Shown in pieces: positions 1 through 5,493 of a DNA stretch of 7,851 nt (positions are counted from its first letter, which is position 1; each line of letters begins with the position of its first letter). Where the stretch lies: assembly GCA_964520885.1 (NCBI GenBank), contig CAZFQD010000105.1, forward strand, positions 1-7,851. The letters are read 5' to 3'. The notes under the pieces are model-generated. The model worked only from the letters and a program-made list of their open reading frames with translations. It ran no database searches and was not told the DNA's origin. The translations under genes were made by a program, and so were the position numbers. Source of the stretch: CAZFQD01 sp964520885. GTDB taxonomy: Bacteria; Bacillota; Clostridia; Oscillospirales; SIG519.

Positions 1-174
1 AATATTATTCTGTTTTTTTATCGTTTTTCTCTTGACTTTTCATAGCTGGTCTCCTGTCTTTTTTCAAGAGGTATTATCTCAAATTTCTTTCACTTTGAAA
101 ATGCACCCTGAGTTTGAGCGGTTACACTGCTCCCTCTGATATGAAAAATTATTCTTTTTCAAGTTTTACCCCAA
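1..174. other. Left-edge intergenic region with an AT hairpin
   Basis: No gene of ordinary size is visible here. Downstream of the broken immA frame (which stops at 175) there is a perfect AT-rich inverted repeat, TGAAAAA at 142-148 and TTTTTCA at 155-161, but no GC stem and no following T-run, so I do not call it a terminator. The segment ends at a strong ribosome binding site and a 12-codon reading frame at 5-43 (separate entry), so it is probably the leader of another minus-strand gene lying beyond the window edge. Confidence 0.4.
5..43 (-). CDS. Possible 12-codon leader or micro-ORF
   Basis: An ATG at 43 begins a 12-residue frame (MKSQEKNDKKTE) ending in TAA at 5-7. It has a textbook ribosome binding site, AGGAG at 51-55, seven bases from the ATG. 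The peptide is very hydrophilic and carries mostly Lys, Glu, Asp, Asn and Gln. It could be a translated leader peptide for a gene beyond the left edge, or the start of a gene broken by a nonsense or frameshift mutation. I do not recognise the sequence; only the spacing and quality of the binding site support it. Confidence 0.25.
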   Translation of the reverse strand: MKSQEKNDKKTE

Positions 175-602
175 CTATTGATAAAGAACCTGAAAATAAA
201 GACTGCTTCGTTGCTTAATCATATCAAGCTGTTTTAACCGTATTTGGACTGCTCTGTGAGAAACCTTCTTCGAGGAACACTATCTCTACCAATCAAGCCG
301 GAGCTTACAACAATCGTTCCTTGTGGTACAACTTCTTCAATTGGCTTATACATCATATCAAGACATTTAATTTGTGTATCCTCAAATGTAATTAATCCCA
401 ACACGCTACCTTGCATATTAAGTGTTTTTATTTGAATGTCAAGCCCGTAGCAATCCTGAACTATGGCTTCAATATTCACAGTCTGTGGTGTCTGCAAAGA
501 CATAGGCACATACTCTTTTAAAAACATTGTTGCGATTTCATCAATATCATATCTGTTCAAAATATATTGACCATTATTCTTTTGCGAGTAGTTAAGCTGC
601 AT
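175..602 (-). pseudogene. ImmA/IrrE-family metallopeptidase, internal deletion removing the active site
   Basis: ImmA-type proteins are zinc metalloproteases (peptidase M78/DUF955) that cleave a partner XRE repressor to switch on integrative elements or prophages. The frame from ATG 602 reads like the family's N-terminal half and reaches GTIVV...RRRF, the stretch that normally runs directly into the HExxH zinc motif (RRRFTLAHE...). Here it instead goes off frame and stops at 234. Starting at about 264, another frame reads VSHRAVQIRLKQLDMI, which resembles the C-terminal VS...A...RLKQLG helix of the same family, and stops at 175. The simplest reading is an internal out-of-frame deletion of the whole catalytic core, so protease activity should be absent. 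Start: a GTG at 611 is only about 3 bases from the AGGA at 615-618, so I prefer ATG 602 (about 12 bases). It lies 21 bases downstream of the repressor stop, in the usual pair order. The intact part alone, 234-602, would encode 122 residues. Family assignment rests on remembered motifs, not on an alignment. Confidence 0.62.
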
Positions 603-623
603 ATCCGTCACATTCCTTTTACG

Positions 624-1001
624 TCAAGTTCGATTTTTCTTTATTCCATTAATGATCTGTTGCCATTCTTCGTTGGTTACTTTATTATCACATGCAACTC
701 TCAGAGCAACTCGTGCCATACCTGTGTTTCCTATGTATTCATTTAGGTCACTGAAGACATTCTGACGACTTTTCCCTGCCATATCATAAAAATTATGTAT
801 TTCTTGCTCATCCGTAATTTTCAAGACCTGAATAAGCCGCTCCATATATTTTGTTGGAGCACTACGATTCCCCTTTTCAATATCACTAAGATAAATTGGG
901 GTAATCTCAATTTCAGCAGCTAAACCTCTAAGCGACATTCCCAATTTTTCTCTCTTTGCACGAATATACTTACCAAAAATTTGCTGAATTTTTTCTGGCA
1001 T
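624..1001 (-). CDS. XRE-family (Cro/cI-type) helix-turn-helix repressor
   Basis: A 125-residue DNA-binding regulator. The N-terminal lambda-repressor-like HTH spans about residues 9-65: FGKYIRAKREKLGMSLRGLA gives the first helices, and ITPIYLSDIEKG (33-44) is the recognition helix and following turn. The C-terminal 60 residues are hydrophilic and helical, with no recognisable sensor domain. I chose ATG 1001 because GGAGG at 1009-1013 is seven bases from it; an in-frame GTG at 1005-1007 is only about one base from that site. The gene is followed by an immA-like gene, the arrangement of the ImmR/ImmA control pair of ICEBs1-like elements and prophages, so by context it probably repressed a mobile element's promoters and its own. 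The partner is broken, so this copy may now be a permanently stable repressor, or simply a remnant. The class is secure; the target is inferred. Confidence 0.85.
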   Translation of the reverse strand: MPEKIQQIFGKYIRAKREKLGMSLRGLAAEIEITPIYLSDIEKGNRSAPTKYMERLIQVLKITDEQEIHNFYDMAGKSRQNVFSDLNEYIGNTGMARVALRVACDNKVTNEEWQQIINGIKKNRT

Positions 1002-1044
1002 TATCACACCTCCAAACGTATATGCGATTATGTGTAAGCAAGTA

Positions 1045-1080
1045 TATATACATTATAATGGGGATATTTTCCTTTGCCAA
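1045..1080 (-). promoter_or_regulatory. Sigma-A promoter of the XRE repressor gene
   Basis: On the minus strand, TTGGCA (1080-1075) is separated by 17 bases from a perfect TATAAT (1057-1052). This matches 11 of 12 consensus positions and puts transcription start near 1045, about 44 bases before the ATG. The palindrome GTATATATAC (1042-1051) lies between the -10 box and the start site, where a self-repressing XRE protein could bind. The operator role is inferred; the promoter boxes are seen directly. Confidence 0.7.
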
Positions 1081-1152
1081 TAGCTTTTTTAAAGAAAATT
1101 GCATAAAATTGGATTTATTTACTTAGTTTTTCTATAATTTCTTTGAAATAAA

Positions 1153-1543
1153 CTAATATTTTTTTATTCCTGCTTCCGTTATTTCAATTTTGAAGTATTT
1201 ACCATATGTAAACAGAAGGTGTTCCACTTTCATTATATGATAAAAATATCGTATCAATCTGACTAAAAAGATCTTTGCCATCCTGATAAATTAATGCAAA
1301 GCTGAAAATCAAAAATCAAAACATATCACTGCTAATTTGTGGCTGTTTTTATAGAAGGACTCAAATCAATGCCTTTCGGGTTATTAGTGACAATATTTGC
1401 GTTTTATAGATGTTTATAAAGCAACATTGTCCCTCATATTCGTTCATAATTGACCATAATTTTAAGGTCAACTTTTTATAGTCGTTCATATTTGACAGTG
1501 AAATTTTAAAGGTTTTATAACCGTTCAAAGAATTAAACCCCAT
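1153..1543 (-). pseudogene. Frame-broken, probably decayed coding sequence of unknown function
   Basis: No intact gene lies between the repressor promoter and galT (about 1081-1601), but several coding-like segments follow one another on the minus strand in different frames. From 1543 an open frame of 60 codons begins MGFNSLNGYKTFKISLSNMN and has no good ribosome binding site. Between 1403 and 1332 another frame reads NANIVTNNPKGIDLSPSIK and stops. From 1315 to 1199 a third reads ALIYQDGKDLFSQIDTIFLS and stops. A shift near 1200 then gives KYFKIEITEAGIKKY, ending at 1153. Each piece has protein-like composition, and no single frame is open throughout. I do not recognise the product. The alternative is that this is ordinary AT-rich intergenic DNA. 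Confidence 0.28.
1441..1527. repeat. Degenerate tandem repeat, period about 39-42 bases
   Basis: The word CGTTCATA(A/T)TTGAC begins at 1441 and again at 1483. Each copy is followed by AATTTTAA and a GGT-containing, T-rich end. A third partial copy starts with CGTTCA at 1522. The first unit also holds an inverted repeat, TTGACC...GGTCAA. In the minus-strand open frame of this stretch the unit yields M-N-(D/E)-Y-containing segments 14 residues apart. It may be a short repeat array or chance similarity in AT-rich sequence. Confidence 0.35.
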
Positions 1544-1601
1544 TTCAATCCCAAGTTGGAGGTTGAAAATGATTTGAGTATTAATTCATTTCTTGAAAAA
1601 A

Positions 1602-2582
1602 TCAATTGTTAGTACACTTATTGATAAAACTAATATACGCCTCTCTTAGCTCCTTTGCTTTGTCCTCGGGGCTTGTGGGATTGCAATGTGCCCATACACC
1701 CGTTTCACTTGAAGCATTAAATTTTTGTTTGTCTGCCGCTCTCATCGGTGGGAAAAACTCAATATGAAAATGATAAAAATCACTTGTGTCCTCAATATTC
1801 ACAGGTGCATTGTGCATACACATCATATATGGAAAATTAAAGCCAAATAAACTGTCAAGCATACCGGTTGTATGCTTGATTGTTTCTGCTAAGGCAATTT
1901 TTTTCTCATTATTAAACAAAGTAATATTATTCATATGCTTATTACTAATAATATAAACTCCATAAGGATACTCCGAAAAGAAAGGCAAAAAGACTGTAAA
2001 ATGTTCATTACTAAATATAACTCTCTTTTCAAATGCCTTTTCTTCCTTTAACATATCGCAAAAGAGGCATTTGTTTTTTTCTTCAAAATACTCTTTTGAA
2101 GCCTCTAATTCAAGTTCAATCTTTTTTGGAATTACAGAAAATCCATATATTTGCCCATGTGGGTGAGGCATTGTAACTCCTACCATTTCGCCACGGTTTT
2201 CAAAAATGAAGACATATTTGATTTTTTCATCCTTGCTAATTTCAGTAAATCTATCTGCCCATAAATCAACTATTTTTGTTATATGAGGCACTGAAAACTC
2301 TCTTAAACTTGCATTATGCTCCGATGAAAATAATATTACCTCGCATTTTCCATAGGACTGCTTGACTTTAAAGAAATCATTTGCAACATTATCAGACGGT
2401 GGAGGATTTTGAGAAAGGGTTGGGAAATCATTATCATATTTATAAACATCATAACTTTGCGGCACCTTGCCGGAACCCGTGCAAAATGGGCACCAATCCT
2501 TTGGCATTTGAGGTCTATCTTGCCTATGGGATGCAATCATTACCCAGTCCTTAATTAGCGGATTATATCTAAGCTCTGCCAT
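1602..2582 (-). CDS. galT: Galactose-1-phosphate uridylyltransferase
   Basis: Cytoplasmic Leloir-pathway enzyme: it moves UMP from UDP-glucose to galactose-1-phosphate, giving UDP-galactose and glucose-1-phosphate. At 326 residues it is slightly shorter than E. coli GalT (348). It belongs to the HIT superfamily. The active-site motif is HPHGQ at 140-144, with His142 the expected uridylylated nucleophile. Structural zinc ligands appear as Cys31, Cys34, His89 and His140, and the second metal site as Glu158, His257, His271 and His273 (FYHFHIEFF), all spaced as in the E. coli enzyme. A further CxxC (172-175) is present. The ATG has AAAGGGG at 2590-2596 seven bases upstream, and this site overlaps the stop codon of galK, so translation is probably coupled. 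All catalytic and metal residues are in place, so the enzyme should be active. It is the last gene of the galKT unit; no convincing terminator follows. Confidence 0.96.
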   Translation of the reverse strand: MAELRYNPLIKDWVMIASHRQDRPQMPKDWCPFCTGSGKVPQSYDVYKYDNDFPTLSQNPPPSDNVANDFFKVKQSYGKCEVILFSSEHNASLREFSVPHITKIVDLWADRFTEISKDEKIKYVFIFENRGEMVGVTMPHPHGQIYGFSVIPKKIELELEASKEYFEEKNKCLFCDMLKEEKAFEKRVIFSNEHFTVFLPFFSEYPYGVYIISNKHMNNITLFNNEKKIALAETIKHTTGMLDSLFGFNFPYMMCMHNAPVNIEDTSDFYHFHIEFFPPMRAADKQKFNASSETGVWAHCNPTSPEDKAKELREAYISFINKCTNN

Positions 2583-2594
2583 TTTTTTACCCCT

Positions 2595-3872
2595 TTAAAT
2601 AATCTTTGTTCCGCCAATTGGTCTTATTGATAAAATATAACAAGAGCCAATTCCAAAAACCTTTTCTATCTCTGTTTTGTATTTTTCTATTAATTCATTA
2701 GGCACAAAGGCTTGAATTGTGCCTGCAAATCCTCCGCCATGCACACGAAAAGCCCCTTTGCCATTTAAAATTCTTTCGGTTAAAGCAAGTGCTAAAGATA
2801 CTCCCTGTTCAAATGTATTTTTAGTTGCATATACATTTTGATTATACATAAAAGAAGAATACCCCGATTTTGTAACAAGATTTAAAAATTCATCAAAATT
2901 GCCTTCTTTTAAGGCATTAGTTTGCATTAAAACTCTTTCATTATCGCCAATAAAGTGCAAAGCTCTTAATACTGCTCTATCCCCTAATTTTTCTCTAAGT
3001 GTTGGAATGCTTTGCTCAAAAATATTGATATCAACCTCACGCATACAGTTTTTGCCTAATGCTTTAGCAACACTATCCATTTCTGAACGAATAGCTGTAT
3101 ATTCATCGGTTAAATCCGCATGGTTTCCACCGGTATCAACAATGCAAAGGCTATGATTGTATTTGTTAAAATCAAACTCAATCTTTTCAATTATAGGCTC
3201 CTTCGGGTTTTTAAAGTCTATGGCAACAAAGCCTCCTACAGAAGAAGCCATTTGGTCCATTAGTCCGCTTGGTTTGCCAAAATAAACATTTTCAGCATAT
3301 TGTGAAGCCATAGCAATTAATATTGGATTAATTTTACCATTATTAAATTCATAATTAATTATGTTTGAAACCAAAACCTCAAATGCAGCAGATGAAGATA
3401 GCCCTGAACCCTTTAAAACATTTGAGGTTGTATAGGCATCAAAACCCCCTATATTATAGTCCTCACTTTTAAGTTTCGCACAAACTCCTCTTATTAAGGA
3501 TTGTGACCTGCCACTTTCCTCGTCCTTTGGAATTAGTCCCCAAAGTTCTATAACATCCATTTCATATCCGTAGGATTTTAGTCTAATAATATTTTCGCCA
3601 TTTTTTGCTACTACTGCAATTACATCTAAATTAACACTCGCCGCCAATACTCTGCCATTATTATGGTCGGTATGATTTCCGCCAATTTCAGTTCGTCCGG
3701 GTGCGGAAAAAACGCTCAAGTCTTTCCCCTTGCCAAATATCTTCTCAAATTCATTTATAGCTTTTATGTATCGTTCCTTTTGGCTTTTAATTTCCTTTTT
3801 ACCATACAAAAATGAAAACTTTTTATCAATTACTCCATTTGTAATTGCTTCTGTTAGTTTTTCTGAAAGCAT
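2595..3872 (-). CDS. galK: Galactokinase (clostridial-type signature)
   Basis: GHMP-family kinase that phosphorylates alpha-galactose with ATP to galactose-1-phosphate, feeding GalT just downstream. At 425 residues it is a little longer than typical GalK (about 390), with an N-terminal extension of about 20. Motif 1 is PGRTEIGGNHTDHNNG (58-73), the ATP loop is LKGSGLSSSAA (153-163), and motif 3 is HGGGFAG (368-374). The catalytic base appears as Asp206 in GLMDQMASS, with Arg60 and Asp69 also conserved. Odd point: the usual GRxNLIGEHTDY reads GRTEIGGNHTDH, so the sugar-contacting Glu is Asn66; I recall this version from clostridial galactokinases. Start: the frame is open to 3935, but ATG 3872 has GGGGAG (3878-3883) five bases away, while the upstream ATG would place the promoter region inside the gene. 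The stop is 12 bases from galT. The partner gene makes galactokinase the best call; a related hexose kinase is possible. Confidence 0.92.
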   Translation of the reverse strand: MLSEKLTEAITNGVIDKKFSFLYGKKEIKSQKERYIKAINEFEKIFGKGKDLSVFSAPGRTEIGGNHTDHNNGRVLAASVNLDVIAVVAKNGENIIRLKSYGYEMDVIELWGLIPKDEESGRSQSLIRGVCAKLKSEDYNIGGFDAYTTSNVLKGSGLSSSAAFEVLVSNIINYEFNNGKINPILIAMASQYAENVYFGKPSGLMDQMASSVGGFVAIDFKNPKEPIIEKIEFDFNKYNHSLCIVDTGGNHADLTDEYTAIRSEMDSVAKALGKNCMREVDINIFEQSIPTLREKLGDRAVLRALHFIGDNERVLMQTNALKEGNFDEFLNLVTKSGYSSFMYNQNVYATKNTFEQGVSLALALTERILNGKGAFRVHGGGFAGTIQAFVPNELIEKYKTEIEKVFGIGSCYILSIRPIGGTKII

Positions 3873-3903
3873 TTTTTCTCCCCATTTCAAGTTGTTTTCA
3901 TTT

Positions 3904-3945
3904 ATTGTATTTGTCAATGTAAAATTGGTCCACAATTTTAGTCAA
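3904..3945 (-). promoter_or_regulatory. galKT promoter with a perfect dyad operator candidate
   Basis: Two promoter readings are possible on the minus strand: TGGACC (3932-3927), 17 bases, TACAAT (3909-3904); or TTGACT (3945-3940), 18 bases, TACATT (3921-3916). Both match 9 of 12 consensus positions. Over them lies a perfect inverted repeat, TAAAATTG (3920-3927), 5 bases, CAATTTTA (3933-3940). It covers the -35 box of the first reading and the whole spacer of the second, where a repressor would block RNA polymerase. No gal regulator gene is adjacent, so the binding protein is unknown. Confidence 0.5.
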
Positions 3946-4041
3946 AAAAAGAGTGAAATTTAATTATGTTCAATGTTATGGATTAAAAACAGTAAAGAAA
4001 AAATATGGAAGGCAAAAATAGTTAGGCTTAAAAAGCACACA

Positions 4042-5052
4042 TTATATTTTTGTATTAAATGCTTCTAACATAGCCAATATATTTTCTGGCGGAACATCGC
4101 TTGGTATGGCATGAGTGGGTGCCGCAATATATCCTCCGTTTTTACTCATAATATTCATTATTCGCAAGGTTTCGTTTTTCACTTTTTCGGGTGTTGCGTA
4201 TGGTAAAAGTTGTTGAGTAGAAATTCCACCCCAAAAGGTTAAGTCGTTGCCAAATTTCAACTTAATATTTTCAATATTATATATTTCTGGTTGAAAAGTT
4301 TGATAGCAATTCAAACCAATTTCTATCAAATCAGGGAATATTTCCTGAATATCTCCACAACTATGTTGAAAAACAAATCTATTATTTTTCTTGACCAAAT
4401 CGTACATTTTTTTCATTCTTGGTTTTATAAATTTTTTCCAAAGAACAGGTCCCATTATCAATCCCTTTTGTTGACCCCAATCATCTCCGAAATAGAATCC
4501 ATCAAAGTCGTACTCATTTGCTATATTAATTATTTTGCAATTATAATCGCATATTTTATCAAGTAATTTATGCGTAAAGTCTTGTTCGCTAATCATATAA
4601 ATCAATATATTTTCCATACCGCATAAGCTCCAAGCTCTTTCAAACATAGAGAAGCCTATGCCAGCAAATTTAAATTTATCATTTTTTGAATTTATAATTT
4701 CTTGGTATTCTTTTCTCAATCTATTTTCATCCAAAATAGGCTCTTCCCATAGATTAATATTAGGTTCATAAATTTTTGGGATATCCACAACGCCGATATC
4801 CTTATCTGCACCAGTTCTATTCCAAACAACTCCAAACTCATCTTTAAAATGTTCCTGCTTATCTTTTAATTCAGTAGGCCAACCCCAATATTGACAATAT
4901 TGCAAATGTAATTTTAATTTATCTTCAAAATTATTGTCGTTTAGATAAGCGGACACAATATCAAATTCTTGCATTGTGAAATCCATATGATAAGGGACTA
5001 TATCACTTTCTTTATGGTTTAGTGCATTTATAACTCTATCCTTACGCGTCAT
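4042..5052 (-). CDS. Uroporphyrinogen-decarboxylase-fold protein (corrinoid methyltransferase-like)
   Basis: A 336-residue TIM-barrel protein of the URO-D superfamily, which includes heme-pathway HemE and the MtaA/MtbA/CmuA corrinoid:CoM-type methyltransferases. The start has the family pattern TRKDRVINALNHKESDIVPY. FGDDWGQQKGLIMGP (188-202) is the conserved barrel segment, and QHSCGD (229-234) carries the His230-x-Cys232 pair that binds zinc in MtaA-like enzymes. The end, APTHAIPSDVPPENILAM, is characteristic of the non-heme branch. I see no third zinc-ligand Cys near the C-terminus and no HemE-type N-terminal arginine motif, so it is unlikely to make coproporphyrinogen. ATG 5052 has GGAGG (5060-5064) seven bases upstream. 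No corrinoid protein or heme gene is adjacent; a sulfatase fragment lies upstream and galK follows 169 bases downstream. Fold confident, substrate unknown. Confidence 0.85.
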   Translation of the reverse strand: MTRKDRVINALNHKESDIVPYHMDFTMQEFDIVSAYLNDNNFEDKLKLHLQYCQYWGWPTELKDKQEHFKDEFGVVWNRTGADKDIGVVDIPKIYEPNINLWEEPILDENRLRKEYQEIINSKNDKFKFAGIGFSMFERAWSLCGMENILIYMISEQDFTHKLLDKICDYNCKIINIANEYDFDGFYFGDDWGQQKGLIMGPVLWKKFIKPRMKKMYDLVKKNNRFVFQHSCGDIQEIFPDLIEIGLNCYQTFQPEIYNIENIKLKFGNDLTFWGGISTQQLLPYATPEKVKNETLRIMNIMSKNGGYIAAPTHAIPSDVPPENILAMLEAFNTKI

Positions 5053-5071
5053 AATATTACCTCCGTTTTTA

Positions 5072-5100
5072 TTTATAATTTTGGTAATTTTTTATAACAA
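5072..5100 (-). promoter_or_regulatory. Possible promoter of the URO-D-fold gene
   Basis: TTGTTA (5100-5095) and TATAAA (5077-5072) are separated by 17 bases on the minus strand, 9 of 12 consensus positions. It would start transcription only about 13 bases before the ATG, leaving barely enough room for the GGAGG site, and AT-rich spacers often give such matches by chance. Confidence 0.3.
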
Positions 5101-5194
5101 TTTTCTGCCAGTTTAATTAGTTGCTTAACACTTTTTCATTTTATGCATATGTGCTAACATAAAGACCTTTATAGAAATATTGGAAAGCAAAAAT

Positions 5195-5485
5195 TCAATA
5201 CTTTGCAGGCACCGTAAAGGGTGCATGAGGATATACCAAACCGACATACAAAGCCCATGGTGTTGCATTCTCAATATGTTCCTTAACCGTTCCCCATATT
5301 CTAAAAGCATCCCTCAACTTGGTTTTAGCAGGATTTTTAAGATATGCAGGTTTGGCATCAACTAAATCTTTATTTACAGGTCTAAATATTGAACTTATCA
5401 TACTATTTGTATATTTTAATATTTTTCCAGAACCAAATGAGTTCATCATTATATTTTTAAAATAAAAAATTAACTGGAAATTCAA
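5195..5485 (-). pseudogene. Sulfatase gene fragment
   Basis: The translated fragment contains AYLKNPAKTKLRDAFRIW followed by PWALYVGLVYPHAPFTVPAKY, which matches the mid-protein segment of type I sulfatases (arylsulfatase/AslA-like, PF00884): 'PF.LYVGf..PH.Pf..P.kY'. A stop codon follows the Tyr directly. Full sulfatases are about 450-550 residues. The N-terminal catalytic C/S-x-P-x-R formylglycine motif is absent, and so is the C-terminal half. Only about 60-80 residues look like sulfatase; the N-terminal part (MNFQLIFYFKN...) is not recognisable, and the first ATGs have no ribosome binding site. This is therefore a non-functional remnant, left when both ends were deleted. An intact parent would have removed sulfate from host or algal polysaccharides. 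Downstream bases to about 5125 give a further short frame with no clear homology. Confidence 0.6.
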
Positions 5486-5493
5486 GTAAAATC

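Noticed and set aside
142..161. TGAAAAA...TTTTTCA hairpin as a terminator of the XRE-immA unit
   Set aside because: The stem is purely AT with one G-C pair, and no T-run follows on either strand.
624..1007. GTG start at 1007 for the XRE gene
   Set aside because: It lies only about one base from the GGAGG site, whereas ATG 1001 has the ideal seven-base spacing.
1361..1543. Intact 60-residue gene
   Set aside because: It has no ribosome binding site, overlaps a nucleotide repeat and has coding-like sequence continuing in other frames; better treated as decayed sequence.
1541..1571. CATTTCAA...TTGAAAATG hairpin as the galKT terminator
   Set aside because: The stem is AT-rich with a bulge and is followed in the transcript by GGGGTTTAA rather than a T-run; it also lies about 30 bases beyond the stop without a G+C core.
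3912..3917. TTGACA as the -35 box of galK
   Set aside because: The hexamer is perfect, but no TATAAT-like box lies 16-18 bases downstream; the following sequence is CAACTT and the ribosome binding site.
2595..3935. 446-residue reading of galK starting at 3935
   Set aside because: The ATG at 3872 has a strong GGGGAG site, and the extra 21 codons cover the promoter and dyad; the added residues (MWTNFTLTNTINENNLKWGEK) are not part of the kinase fold.
244..3963. Plus-strand short frames over immA, galK and the URO-D-fold gene
   Set aside because: They lie opposite confident minus-strand genes, lack ribosome binding sites and have no recognisable motifs.
5125..5365. Open frames inside and opposite the sulfatase stub
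   Set aside because: Short frames without binding sites or recognisable motifs; shadows of the stub in other frames.
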